Shown here piece after piece: positions 45,358 to 55,490 of a stretch of DNA of 64,000 nt. Below the pieces are notes generated by a model. The model was not told where the DNA came from, made no database searches, and saw only the letters and a list, made by a program, of their open reading frames with translations. Every line of letters starts with the position of its first letter. Position 1 is the first letter of the stretch. Source of the stretch: Niallia sp. XMNu-256. Its GTDB lineage: Bacteria > Bacillota > Bacilli > Bacillales > Cytobacillaceae. Where the stretch lies: NCBI RefSeq assembly GCF_036670015.1, contig NZ_CP137637.1:57501-121500 (forward strand), written 5' to 3'. Made by a program: the position numbers and the translations under genes.

Positions 45358-47496
45358 GTGAATAATCAAACATATAATCAAATTGTTAGTTTTATCTGGA
45401 GCATTGCAGATGATTGCCTTCGTGACGTTTATGTACGGGGTAAATATAGAGATGTAATTTTACCAATGACAGTTATTCGTCGACTTGATGCAGTTCTTGA
45501 GCCTACAAAAGAGGCAGTATTGCAGATGAAAGATGCATTGGATAAAGCAGAAGTAGTGAATCAGACAGCTGCACTCTGTAATATAGCAGGACAAGCTTTT
45601 TGTAATTCTTCACCTTTTACATTAAAAGACCTTAAGTCGAGAGCTAAACAACAACATCTTAAGGCTGATTTTATAGCATATTTGGATGGTTTCTCACCAA
45701 ATGTGCAAGAAATACTCGAAAAGTTTAAATTTAGAAATCAAATCGACACGATGATTGAAGCAGACATTCTAGGTGCGGTTATTGAGAAGTTTGTAAGTCC
45801 TAAGATTAACCTGAGTCCTAGCCCAATCTTAGACGATAATGGTGAGATTCAAATTCCAGGGCTTGATAATCATACGATGGGGGTAATCTTCGAGGAACTT
45901 ATCCGTAAATTTAACGAAGAAAACAATGAGGAAGCAGGAGAACACTTTACACCTCGTGATGTAGTTGAACTTATGGCAGATATTACGTTCTTACCAGTAG
46001 CAGATAAAATTAAAGATGCACCGTATCTTGTATATGATGGAGCTTGTGGAACGGGTGGTATGTTAACTATTGCAGATGAACGGTTACATCAATTAGCTAA
46101 CGAGCATAACAAAAGTATTACTACTTATTTATATGGACAAGAGATTAATCCAGAAACGTATGCAATAACTAAAGCTGATATGCTCATTAAAGGTGAGGCT
46201 ATACAGGATGACCAAGTTGCCTATGGTTCTACATTATCTAATGACGGATTTCCAACTTATAATTTTGATTTTATGTTATCAAATCCACCATACGGTAAGA
46301 GTTGGAAAACAGACTTAGAGCGTCTTGGGGGTAAATCAGGTATCTTTGACACTCGCTTTATTGTATCTCATGCAGGAGAGCCGGAATTTAAGATGATTCC
46401 ACGCTCAAGTGATGGACAGATGTTATTCTTGGCAAACAAAATAAGCAAAATGAAACATGATACAGAACTTGGTAGTCGGATTGTGGAAGTCCATAATGGT
46501 TCTTCACTTTTTACAGGTGATGCAGGGCAAGGTGAAAGTAATCTTAGAAGATACATTATTGAAAACGATTGGCTTGAAGCGATTATCGCATTACCTGAAA
46601 ATATGTTTTACAACACAGGTATTGCAACTTATATCTGGATTGTTACTAATAGGAAAGCACCACATAGACGAGGAAAAGTTCAACTAATAGATGCAACAGA
46701 GCTAAAGAATCCACTTAGAAAGAACTTGGGTAACAAGAACTGTGAATTTACACCTGAAATTAGAAAGAAGATTTCGGACATGCTCATCGACTTTGAACAC
46801 AATGAGCAGTCTATGATATTTGAAAACGAAGAGTTTGGTTACCATAAGATTACAGTTGAAAGACCTTTACGTTTAAGTATAAATCTATCAAAAGAAAACC
46901 TAGAAAACTTTGCGATAATCTGTGAGCAGCAAAAAGAAATAGATTTAATGTCTGTTATTTATGCAGTAGCTGAGAAATTCCAATACACTACAATTACTAA
47001 CTTTAACTTGTTCGTAAAGGAATTAAGTAAGATAGCAGCTGAATTAAATATAAAGCTACCAGCTAAGAGGTTAAATCTTATAAAAAATAGTCTAGCTCTT
47101 ATTGATGAGAATGCAGAAAAAGTAATCAAAAAAATACACAAGCCAGGGAAAGTAGTAGTAAATCCACTATACGGCTTTTTTAATACAACGATTGATGATA
47201 AGCAATGTGTTGTGGAGTATGAGGTTGATAACAATTTAAGAGATACGGAACAAATACCTCTACTTCATGAAGGTGGTATTGAGCAATTTTTCAAAGATGA
47301 AGTATTAACTTTCGCACCAGATGCATGGATTGATGAAAGTAAAATACAGATAGGTTATGAAATTAACTTTTCAAGATACTTTTACAAACCAGTAAAACTT
47401 CGTACACTCGATGAAATTAAAGCAGATATTTATAAACTTGAGATTGAAGCTGAAGGATTATTAGAGCAGGTAATAGGAAGGAGAGAGTTATGCTAG
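45358..47496 (+). CDS. hsdM: Type I restriction-modification methyltransferase subunit
   Basis: 712 residues from GTG, with CTGGAGGA at 45343-45350. HsdM N-domain at the start (SFIWSIADDCLRDVYVRGKYRDVILPM), then the catalytic domain: HFTPRDVVELMADI, AdoMet site YDGACGTGGMLT (about 224-235) and NPPYGKSW (about 309). It methylates adenine as part of the HsdM2S complex. It is longer than typical HsdM (about 500 residues), with an extra C-terminal 200 residues after the catalytic domain. It overlaps hsdS by 7 nt. Confidence 0.93.
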   Translation: MNNQTYNQIVSFIWSIADDCLRDVYVRGKYRDVILPMTVIRRLDAVLEPTKEAVLQMKDALDKAEVVNQTAALCNIAGQAFCNSSPFTLKDLKSRAKQQHLKADFIAYLDGFSPNVQEILEKFKFRNQIDTMIEADILGAVIEKFVSPKINLSPSPILDDNGEIQIPGLDNHTMGVIFEELIRKFNEENNEEAGEHFTPRDVVELMADITFLPVADKIKDAPYLVYDGACGTGGMLTIADERLHQLANEHNKSITTYLYGQEINPETYAITKADMLIKGEAIQDDQVAYGSTLSNDGFPTYNFDFMLSNPPYGKSWKTDLERLGGKSGIFDTRFIVSHAGEPEFKMIPRSSDGQMLFLANKISKMKHDTELGSRIVEVHNGSSLFTGDAGQGESNLRRYIIENDWLEAIIALPENMFYNTGIATYIWIVTNRKAPHRRGKVQLIDATELKNPLRKNLGNKNCEFTPEIRKKISDMLIDFEHNEQSMIFENEEFGYHKITVERPLRLSINLSKENLENFAIICEQQKEIDLMSVIYAVAEKFQYTTITNFNLFVKELSKIAAELNIKLPAKRLNLIKNSLALIDENAEKVIKKIHKPGKVVVNPLYGFFNTTIDDKQCVVEYEVDNNLRDTEQIPLLHEGGIEQFFKDEVLTFAPDAWIDESKIQIGYEINFSRYFYKPVKLRTLDEIKADIYKLEIEAEGLLEQVIGRRELC

Positions 47497-48923
47497 AGAA
47501 CCTTTCCACTTATTTAGAGTATAAAGATTCTGGTCATCCTTCATTTGGACAAATCCCAAAACATTGGAAACTCCTTAGGAATGGTCAAATCTTCTCACAG
47601 CGAAATCAGACAGGCTTTCCAGATTTACCGATTTTGGAGGTATCTTTGAAGACAGGGGTTCGTGTGAGGAACTTTGAAAATTCGAAGCGAAAGCAAGTCA
47701 TGAGTGATCGTGAAAAATACAAACGTGCACTCAATGGAGATATTGCTTACAATATGATGAGGATGTGGCAAGGAGCTGTTGGGGTTGCTCCTGTTGATGG
47801 TTTAGTAAGTCCGGCATATGTAGTTGCGAGTCCATTATCAGAAGTAGACAGTCGATATTATTCATACCTGTTTCGAACTCAAACCTACATGAATGAAGTA
47901 AAAAAATATTCACATGGAATAGTTGCAGATCGAAACAGGCTATATTGGGATGAGTTTAAGCAAATACCGTCATTATTTCCACCAAGTAATGAACAGAAGA
48001 AAATCTCCGATTTTTTAGATTACTATAGTAGAAAGGTTTCCCGACTTGTTCGGATTAAGAAAAGACAGGCCGAGTTACTAAGAGAATTAAAAGAAGCTAT
48101 TATAACCAGTGCAGTAACACGAGGAGTAAATTCTGAAGTGCGGCTAAAGCCTTCTGGTGTTGCTTGGCTTGGAGATATTCCAGAGCATTGGGAACCAATG
48201 CGTGTAAAAAATTGTATTGATAGTGTTGCTAACGGCACTTGGGGAGAAGATCCCAACGAGGGGAATGCAGTTAATCATTTAATTTGTGTAAGAGTTGCGG
48301 ATTTCGATAGGGACCATTTATCTGTTTCTAAAGAAAAACTCACGGTTAGAAGTGTAGAAAAAAGCAAAAATCTCAGTCGTATTCTAAAAAAGGGAGACTT
48401 GTTAATTGAAAAATCAGGTGGTGGTGATAAACAACCAGTTGGTCGAGTAGTATTGTTTAACGAAGATTATGTCGCTGTTTGTTCTAATTTTATAACCAAA
48501 GTTAGTGTGGATTCTGAGCTTATTAAAAGCGAGTACCTTTTGCTTTATCTTCATGCTTTAAATCTTTTAAGGCTCACTTTACCACATATTACACAGACAA
48601 CAGGTATACAAAATCTAAATGAAAAAAGTTATTTTAATACCATTATTGCTTTACCTCCACTTGAAGAGCAACAGGCTATTGTTAAAAGTATTAATCAAAA
48701 AGTGGATGTTTTAAATAAAAGTATAAGAAGTATTAATAAAGAAATTGACCTGATCACTGAGTACCATACCAGTCTAATTTCTGATGTGATAACAGGTAAA
48801 ATAGATGTACGGGACTTTGCCGTGGATGAGATATATGAAGACGAACTAGATCCTACAGATCTTGATGAAGAATTAGTTGATGAAACCGAGGGAGTTGAAG
48901 ATATCGAGGAGTGTGAGGGATAA
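47490..48923 (+). CDS. hsdS: Type I restriction-modification specificity subunit
   Basis: 477 residues with two target-recognition domains. Each opens with a GxIPxHW motif (GQIPKHWKLLRNG, about residue 20; GDIPEHWEPMRVKN, about 230) and ends in a helical spacer (PPSNEQKKISDFL..., and PPLEEQQAIVKSI...). The two TRDs read the two halves of the bipartite site. Its ATG overlaps hsdM, and its stop overlaps the hsdR start (TAATG). The tail is highly acidic. Confidence 0.93.
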   Translation: MLENLSTYLEYKDSGHPSFGQIPKHWKLLRNGQIFSQRNQTGFPDLPILEVSLKTGVRVRNFENSKRKQVMSDREKYKRALNGDIAYNMMRMWQGAVGVAPVDGLVSPAYVVASPLSEVDSRYYSYLFRTQTYMNEVKKYSHGIVADRNRLYWDEFKQIPSLFPPSNEQKKISDFLDYYSRKVSRLVRIKKRQAELLRELKEAIITSAVTRGVNSEVRLKPSGVAWLGDIPEHWEPMRVKNCIDSVANGTWGEDPNEGNAVNHLICVRVADFDRDHLSVSKEKLTVRSVEKSKNLSRILKKGDLLIEKSGGGDKQPVGRVVLFNEDYVAVCSNFITKVSVDSELIKSEYLLLYLHALNLLRLTLPHITQTTGIQNLNEKSYFNTIIALPPLEEQQAIVKSINQKVDVLNKSIRSINKEIDLITEYHTSLISDVITGKIDVRDFAVDEIYEDELDPTDLDEELVDETEGVEDIEECEG

Positions 48924-51892
48924 TGCCATCTAACACCAAAGAGTCAGGATTAGAAAGGCTTATTGTAGATTATCTTGTTAAGAATAATGGTTATGAACTA
49001 GGGCAAAACAATGACTACAACAAAGAATATGCAATAGATGAAACTCGTTTATTCAAGTTTTTACAGGATACTCAACCAGATCAACTTGAAAAATTAGGTG
49101 TATTTAAAAGTGATGTTAACAAGACTAAGTTTTTGAATCGTTTACAAGGAGAAATTACTAAGAACGGTATCATTGATGTTCTTAGAAGCGGTATAAAAAT
49201 GTATCCAGTAACACTGGATTTATTTTATCTAACACCTTCTCAGGAAAATGCCAAAGCAAGAGAATTGTATAATAAAAATATCTTTAGTGTTACCAGACAA
49301 CTGATGTATTCACGAGATAATACAAGGCTTGCTCTTGATTTTGCCATTTTCATTAATGGTCTACCGGTTATAACTTGCGAATTGAAAAATAGACTGACAA
49401 AGCAAAATGTTGATGATGCAGTATATCAATACCAAACTGACCGAGATCCAAGAGAGCTGTTATTTAACTTTGGTAGATGTATGGTTCATTTTGCTGTTGA
49501 TGATAACGAGATTAAGATGTGTACAAAGCTTGAAGGAAAAAAGTCTTGGTTCCTACCTTTTAATAAAGGTCATAAAGATGGTGCAGGAAATCCACCAAAT
49601 CCGAACGGTATTAAAACAGACTATCTTTGGAAAGAGATATTAGTCAAAGATGAGCTAGCAAATATTATCGAAAATTATGCTCAAATTGTTGAAGAGAAAG
49701 ACGAGGAAACTAAGAAGGTTAAGAGAAAACAAATATTCCCTCGATATCATCAGCTTTCTGGGGTAGAGGCTATTTTAGCTGATGTAAGCAAGAAAGGTGT
49801 TGGACAGAGGTATCTTATTCAACACAGTGCTGGTAGTGGGAAATCAAATTCAATTGCTTGGCTTGCCCATCAACTTGTTTCGCTAACTAAAGATGGGAAA
49901 AATATTTTTGACTCTATTATTGTTGTTACGGATAGGGTTAACCTAGATAAGCAGATTAAGAATACGATTAAAAGCTTTATGCAAGTGTCTAATACAGTAG
50001 GTCATGCTGAAAGTTCAGGAGACTTAAAAAAGCTTCTTCAAGATGGCAAGAAAATTATCATTACAATTGTTCATAAATTTCCCTATATTCTTGAGGATAT
50101 AGGGAATCAGCATAGAAAAAATAACTTTGCCATTATCATTGATGAAGCTCACTCAAGCCAAAGTGGGAATATGTCTGCGAAAATGAACATGGCTTTATCT
50201 GGTAAATATGAGGATCGCGATGAAGAGACTATTGAGGATAAGATAGTGAAAATATTAGAGGGTAGAAAAATGCTCACGAATGCTAGTTACTTTGCATTTA
50301 CTGCTACACCTAAAAATAAAACTCTAGAAATGTTCGGTGTTCCTTATGAAGCAGACGGAAAAATAAAACACAAGCCGTTTCATGTATACACAATGAAACA
50401 AGCTACTCAAGAAAGATTTATCATTGATGTTCTTAGAGATTATACTCCAATAAAGAGTTACTATAAGATTGCTAAAATAGTAGAAGATGACCCGATGTTT
50501 GATAAGAAAAAGGCTCAGAAAAAGTTAAGAAAGTATGTAGAGTCGAACGAAAAGGCAATTGAGTTAAAATCAGAAATCATGGTTGACCATTTCCACGAGC
50601 AAGTTATTGCCAAGGGTAAAATTGGTGGAAAGGCTCGTGCTATGGTTGTTACGAGCAGTATTGAGAGGGCAATACAATATTACTATTCTATAACAGCCTA
50701 TTTAGAAAAGAGAAAGAGCTCATTCAAAGCAATTGTAGCTTTTTCTGGGGAAAAAGAATTCGGTGGTAAAAAGTTAACAGAGAGTACCATTAATGGTTTT
50801 CCAAGTAATGAAATCGAGAAGAAGCTTAAAAGAGACCCTTATAGAATTTTGGTCGTTGCCAATAAGTTTCAAACGGGGTATGATGAGCCACTTCTCCATA
50901 CAATGTATGTAGATAAAGTTTTAACAGATATTAAAGCGGTTCAGACGTTATCTAGGCTTAATAGAGCACATCCACAAAAACATGATACATTTGTTTTAGA
51001 CTTTGCTAATGAGACAGATATTATAAAAGAAGCATTTTCAAAATATTATCAGACTACGATTCTTTCTGATGAAACTGACCCAGATAAATTAAATGATATT
51101 GAAAGCGATATTAGAAGATATCATGTATTTACTGATTATCATATAGATACAATCGTAGAGCTTTACTTGAATGGTGCAGATAGGGATAAACTTGACCCAA
51201 TTTTAGATGTTAGTGCAAAAAACTACGAAGATGAATTAGACGAAAGTGAACAAATAGATTTTAAGAGTAAGGCGAAAGCATTTACTCGGACATATGGCTT
51301 TTTAGCATCAATTTTGCCTTATGGTAATGCTGAGTGGGAAAAACTATCTATATTTTTAAATCTTTTAATACCGAAACTTCCTGCACCCAAGGAAGAAGAT
51401 TTATCAAAAGGAATTCTTGAAGCAATTGATTTAGATAGTTATAGGGCAGAAGCACAGGCGAAAATGTCTATTGTTCTGGAAGATTCACCATATTATGAAA
51501 TTGACCCTGTTCCCACAACCGCTGGGGGTGGGAAGCCTGACCCAGAACTTGATTTATTAAGTAACATTTTATCAACTTTTCATGACCTTTTCGGAAATAT
51601 TCCTTGGAAGGATGAAGACCATGTCAAAAAGCATATTGCATCCATTCCTGAAATTGTAGCAAAAGATAAGGATTATCAAAATGCTATGAAAAATTCTGAT
51701 AAACAAAATGCTAAAATTGAAAGTCAAAAAGCGGTAAATAAAGCGGTTTTCAACTTAATGACTGATAATATAGAAATCTTTAAGCAGTATAATGATAATG
51801 ACTCGTTTAAAAAGTGGCTCTCTGATATGGTGTTTAGTGTTACTTACAATACAGATGGTGAAATATTTACTGGAAATCCTGAAATAGAATAA
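48923..51892 (+). CDS. hsdR: Type I restriction enzyme endonuclease/translocase subunit
   Basis: 989 residues. N-terminal PD-(D/E)xK nuclease with Glu153-x-Lys155 in ITCELKN. SF2 helicase motifs: Walker A QHSAGSGKSNS (Lys307), DEAH at about 407-410 (IIDEAHSSQ), and ATP motif FAFTATPKNKTL. Helicase C-terminal motif TGYDEPLLHTMYVDK and QTLSRLNRAHP follow. Cleaves unmodified DNA after translocation. The start overlaps the hsdS stop by one base. The reading frame is complete and all key residues are present, so the system looks active. Confidence 0.94.
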   Translation: MPSNTKESGLERLIVDYLVKNNGYELGQNNDYNKEYAIDETRLFKFLQDTQPDQLEKLGVFKSDVNKTKFLNRLQGEITKNGIIDVLRSGIKMYPVTLDLFYLTPSQENAKARELYNKNIFSVTRQLMYSRDNTRLALDFAIFINGLPVITCELKNRLTKQNVDDAVYQYQTDRDPRELLFNFGRCMVHFAVDDNEIKMCTKLEGKKSWFLPFNKGHKDGAGNPPNPNGIKTDYLWKEILVKDELANIIENYAQIVEEKDEETKKVKRKQIFPRYHQLSGVEAILADVSKKGVGQRYLIQHSAGSGKSNSIAWLAHQLVSLTKDGKNIFDSIIVVTDRVNLDKQIKNTIKSFMQVSNTVGHAESSGDLKKLLQDGKKIIITIVHKFPYILEDIGNQHRKNNFAIIIDEAHSSQSGNMSAKMNMALSGKYEDRDEETIEDKIVKILEGRKMLTNASYFAFTATPKNKTLEMFGVPYEADGKIKHKPFHVYTMKQATQERFIIDVLRDYTPIKSYYKIAKIVEDDPMFDKKKAQKKLRKYVESNEKAIELKSEIMVDHFHEQVIAKGKIGGKARAMVVTSSIERAIQYYYSITAYLEKRKSSFKAIVAFSGEKEFGGKKLTESTINGFPSNEIEKKLKRDPYRILVVANKFQTGYDEPLLHTMYVDKVLTDIKAVQTLSRLNRAHPQKHDTFVLDFANETDIIKEAFSKYYQTTILSDETDPDKLNDIESDIRRYHVFTDYHIDTIVELYLNGADRDKLDPILDVSAKNYEDELDESEQIDFKSKAKAFTRTYGFLASILPYGNAEWEKLSIFLNLLIPKLPAPKEEDLSKGILEAIDLDSYRAEAQAKMSIVLEDSPYYEIDPVPTTAGGGKPDPELDLLSNILSTFHDLFGNIPWKDEDHVKKHIASIPEIVAKDKDYQNAMKNSDKQNAKIESQKAVNKAVFNLMTDNIEIFKQYNDNDSFKKWLSDMVFSVTYNTDGEIFTGNPEIE

Positions 51893-51937
51893 TTATTGGG
51901 TGTTAAATTCAATTATTGAGTTAAAGGATGAAATTTA

Positions 51938-52132
51938 ATGGCGGACCTTAAATATGAAATTATTGAAACCATTGGGGTTCTATCTGAATCAGCAAAGGGA
52001 TGGAAAAAAGAACTTAACCTAATTAGTTGGAATGGTAGTGAACCTAAATATGACCTTAGAGATTGGTCAGAAAATCATGAGAAGATGGGTAAAGGCGTAA
52101 CTTTATCAAAAGAGGAAGCAGCAAGTTTATAA
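51938..52132 (+). CDS. YdbC-like small protein (PC4-type ssDNA-binding)
   Basis: 64 residues, ADLKYEIIETIGVLSESAKGWKKELNLISWNGSEPKYDLRDWS: the PC4-type fold of YdbC-family proteins, which bind single-stranded DNA and are often encoded with type I restriction genes. AAAGGATG site. It is 45 nt after hsdR and ahead of the shared terminator, so it is the last gene of the operon. Confidence 0.8.
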   Translation: MADLKYEIIETIGVLSESAKGWKKELNLISWNGSEPKYDLRDWSENHEKMGKGVTLSKEEAASL

Positions 52133-52185
52133 AGTTTATTAAATAACATTGGGTGAAGTAATTGCTTAAGGTAGCCAATTAAGCA

Positions 52186-52247
52186 GCACCTATTCTAACA
52201 GTTTTGACTATTTAATAGTCAACGAAAAGAATAGGTGCATTTTTTTT
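52186..52247 (+). terminator. Terminator of hsd operon
   Basis: Outer stem GCACCTATTCT (52186-52196) / AGAATAGGTGC (52228-52238), with an inner TTGACTA/TAGTCAA stem, followed by T8. Confidence 0.85.
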
Positions 52248-52302
52248 GCTCTTTTTCAGATTTAGGAACAAATGAGGGGACATAGAAAAATGATTTTACC
52301 TT

Positions 52303-52418
52303 GAATGGAAGAACGGTCAAATAAAGGCTGTAGAATTTATCGATCTTGTGGGAATGAAAATATCACCTTTTATAAAAAGATTAATGAATATGAATTACTT
52401 AATCAACCATCTAATTAA
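52303..52418 (+). pseudogene. Serine recombinase (resolvase) C-terminal remnant
   Basis: Reads EWKNGQIKAVEFIDLVGMK, then after a one-base shift FYKKINEYE. This pattern matches the helix-turn-helix end of small serine resolvases. The catalytic domain is absent. Remnant of an older mobile element at the edge of the island. Confidence 0.55.
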
Positions 52419-52557
52419 ATTAATCCCGGTTTATCCTTTATTCTAGTAAAAAAGGAGTTTTTATTTGTTGCTTTAAAATAAAGTTTGATCATTACTGTGA
52501 TCCTTCTTAATTAAAGGTCTGATTGTTGAATAGCCATTTTGATTTCTTTATTAAGTA

Positions 52558-53478
52558 CTAATTAATGTTAATTTCTTTAATAATATTTCTTAATTCATCA
52601 TCTGTAATTAGTTTATCAATATGACCAAATTGGTCTTTTAATAATAATTTGGCTTTACCTTGCGAGTGAATTTCAATTGTTTCAATAGTTTCTGAAAATG
52701 GAATATCATAAGTGATTCCCAATATTTCTATTAGAAATCCAGATATAGAAATATATCGGCCTTTCAAATAGAATGTTCCCTTTGCGTTAAAACTAGAGTT
52801 ACCTCCGAAGTTGTTCGAAGTTAATTCCTTTACTGTTGTAATTACATTTCTATTATCATCATAAATTTCTTCAATACTTAGTTTCATTCCTCCTTGTTCT
52901 AGTTGTCCTGATTCAATCAATCTAGTTATTTCAACTTGTCCTGAATCGGAAAATAACGGTGTGAATTTTGCTTTTTTATAAATAGGCAGTAATATATGCA
53001 TTTCTATTGTAATAATCATTATCCGACCTTGCTCATCTAACTCGGTTGATGGTTTTAAATTAAAGAGCTTTATCTCTTTTCCAAATATTTTTTGACTTGC
53101 TTCTGCATATTTCTTTGCTGGTTTGGTATAGTCTGTTGCCGAAAAAAATATTCCCCCATCAATATCTGGTAAATCAACTAGTGCTCCTCCTAACTTTTGT
53201 AAATCTGCCCGTCCAACTTTTGCACCTTTAACAGTATAGTCTTTCGCTTCTCCCATTTCCTTTTTGGATTGTTGCTCCAATAATACGTCAATTTGATATA
53301 ATGTTTCACTGAATGTACCTCTCATTTTTTCATCATGCTTAACTTGGCTCCCTTTTCCCAATAATTTAGTAACAGCTGCTGCAAGTATCTCATATGCTTC
53401 TCCAGCCTTCTTAGGTTTATATTCAAAGATTTCTTCAAATAATAAATCAATTGGTGAACTCAAGATTATTTCCTCCAT
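52558..53478 (-). CDS. Mrr-like restriction endonuclease
   Basis: 306 residues. An Mrr-type PD-(D/E)xK fold in the first 130 residues: Asp64 in YQIDVLLE, and Glu77-x-Lys79 in MGEAKDY, followed by LQKLGGALVDLPDIDGGIF. The C-terminal part is beta-rich and may recognise DNA. Mrr enzymes cut methylated DNA or act in stress. It is on the opposite strand to hsd and lies downstream of a broken hsdS, with which it may once have worked. Confidence 0.75.
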   Translation of the reverse strand: MEEIILSSPIDLLFEEIFEYKPKKAGEAYEILAAAVTKLLGKGSQVKHDEKMRGTFSETLYQIDVLLEQQSKKEMGEAKDYTVKGAKVGRADLQKLGGALVDLPDIDGGIFFSATDYTKPAKKYAEASQKIFGKEIKLFNLKPSTELDEQGRIMIITIEMHILLPIYKKAKFTPLFSDSGQVEITRLIESGQLEQGGMKLSIEEIYDDNRNVITTVKELTSNNFGGNSSFNAKGTFYLKGRYISISGFLIEILGITYDIPFSETIETIEIHSQGKAKLLLKDQFGHIDKLITDDELRNIIKEININ

Positions 53479-53588
53479 AGCATGATATTTTAACGATAAG
53501 GTTTCAAAAATTATTAGATAAACATTTGTTACATTAAACCCTTTTTCAATTTTATTAAAGAAGATAGTTTCTCGTTTTCTATTTCCAT

Positions 53589-53930
53589 TTAGGAACCGAG
53601 AGTTGATAAATAATCAGCAATCCTTTGTTGCTCGGAATAGGAAGGGATTCTTATCACTGCATTACCAAAATTAATTTTGCTTATTCTTTTTCGGGTACTC
53701 CCTGTACTTAAATTATTCATCATAGCCCAAACCTTTTCGAATTTAACAATTGGTTAACAGAATTTGTATTATATTTGTTTTCATACTCTAAATATTACAA
53801 CATCTACTGAAGTTATCATTTTTTCAGAAGGACGTGGTACGACACAAGCCCTTCCGATTGGTTCGACTAGTCTAAAAATTAAAATATCTCCTTTTTTAAC
53901 TTCTTTACACTTTAATTCATTGAAGTTTTC
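53589..53930 (-). pseudogene. HsdS-like specificity subunit remnant
   Basis: In three frames: ELKCKEVKKGDILIFRLVEP; YENKYNTNSVNQLL; then KVWAMMNNLSTGSTRKRISK and NAVIRIPSYSEQQRIADYLS, stop at 53591-53589. These are a type I specificity subunit with the TRD end and the spacer PSxxEQQxIAxxL, broken by at least two frameshifts and missing its N-terminus. No hsdM or hsdR belongs to it here. Confidence 0.8.
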
Positions 53931-54050
53931 TTAAGGAGGAAGGATAAAAAGCCTTTCTCCTGTACAGACACCCATTTGCAAAATGTAATAAATCGTCCAA
54001 CGAGGAAAATGTTCTTTCGTTCATATATTTTGCCTCAAAGTTCTATGAGC

Positions 54051-55013
54051 TTACTCACCTACCATACCATCATTATCACGATCGTCCATATATGGGTATA
54101 ACCAATGATCACTCGTTATTGGCATACTAAAGCCTGCTTCTTTTGCTTCTTTAATCGTCACCTGTCCATTACCGTTTGAATCAACGCTAGAAATATCACC
54201 GCTTGTGTTTGAATTAGTTGAATTAGAAGACTCACTACCTGTTAAACCGAGTGATTCATTTACTTCATCAGGGTTCACATTGTCAAATGTATCAACAATC
54301 TCGTTACCCATTAAAGTATAGGTATACTGATAACTTGAAGGAATCTGCGTTTCCGTATTCGGATATGTGATAATTGCTTCAAAATTTGTAGCTCCACCTG
54401 CTCTACTGATCGCGTCTTCCATATAGGCTTGATCACCGTGTCGGTTGAGCGTACTATCTTGTGGGGTAATATTATAAGCATTTGCTACCCCTCCTAGAGA
54501 ATCAGCAATGACATGTCCTTCATCTAAAACGTCACTTTCAACACCTGGAACCTTTGCCTCATCAGAATAGTATCTGCCAGACGATAATACAGGTTCGTTA
54601 CTGTCATCTTGTAGAACGATTTCGTCAGCAATGACACGTACTAGTTGCCCGTATTCATTAGTAAATGCCCAATATTCACGGTCCCCATAACCAATGTCTA
54701 CGACGACGTTAGGTTCACGATACCCAGACAAATCACCACCATCAACTTCAATAAGTTTGTATCCCGAAAATAGTTCATTATTTGGTTGGGTTGTTTTTTC
54801 CTCCGCAACCGGAACATTCGGTGTTTCCTCAACTACTGGTTCATCAACAACCGTAGTGACAGTTTCTTCTTTTTTTGCATTATTTTTATTTTCAACTGTT
54901 ACTTCTTGTGAATCTGTTTCTACATCTGTATTGGATGAATCTTCTACGTTGGTACAACCAACCATAAAGATGATCGTTAAAAGTAAGATTAAATAGTTCA
55001 TTTTCTTTTTCAC
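54051..55013 (-). CDS. Secreted DNA/RNA non-specific endonuclease-like lipoprotein
   Basis: 320 residues with a lipobox (FMVGC, Cys20) and a Glu/Asn/Thr-rich linker to about residue 85. The DEGHVIADSLGG and NITPQDSTLNRHG patterns (about 163-190) fit the beta-beta-alpha metal endonuclease family. The tail HWLYPYMDDRDNDGMVGE resembles the Excalibur calcium-binding motif, although the usual Cys residues are missing. A surface-attached nuclease could degrade external DNA. AGGAGAGTC precedes the start. Confidence 0.7.
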   Translation of the reverse strand: MKKKMNYLILLLTIIFMVGCTNVEDSSNTDVETDSQEVTVENKNNAKKEETVTTVVDEPVVEETPNVPVAEEKTTQPNNELFSGYKLIEVDGGDLSGYREPNVVVDIGYGDREYWAFTNEYGQLVRVIADEIVLQDDSNEPVLSSGRYYSDEAKVPGVESDVLDEGHVIADSLGGVANAYNITPQDSTLNRHGDQAYMEDAISRAGGATNFEAIITYPNTETQIPSSYQYTYTLMGNEIVDTFDNVNPDEVNESLGLTGSESSNSTNSNTSGDISSVDSNGNGQVTIKEAKEAGFSMPITSDHWLYPYMDDRDNDGMVGE

Positions 55014-55490
55014 TTTAGGACTCTCCTATAATAGTTTTATATTATTCATTCTAAAAACGGTGACTTTCAACTTTTCCCCAAAACCTATTTTGTCTTATTC
55101 TATAATCTTACCATAAAAGACTAATAGCTTATTGAATTAATCTGCCCGTTCGTAAGTAGAAACTTTTACAGTCTTTGTAAAAGTAAAGCCTAGTTGTAAG
55201 TTATGGAGCAATTTACGGTTGTTATAATAATTCAACATAAGAGCAACTATGTTGATTTTTGCTAGTGTGAAATTAGGAAAAAGAGTCAAAAATTCAACAT
55301 AGTTTATTTAAAATAATTGTTTTATAATTCCACATAGTTTACTTAGTCTTTAAACTCGTCATATAAATGTACAAAAAGGTTATGTTTTAAATAAGAGTGT
55401 ATTTTGAAAAGTTGTGCTCAAAATACACTCTTTATATTTGCTCTTATATCAAAGTTTAGAGCAATCAAATTTATTTACTAGTTCCCTCTA
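55014..55490. other. Gap, no gene seen
   Basis: Contains the CTGCCCGTTCGTAAG motif at about 55142 and repeated AACATAG/CACATAG words near 55240-55345. A promoter for the reverse nuclease gene should lie just above 55014. No frame of note. Confidence 0.4.
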
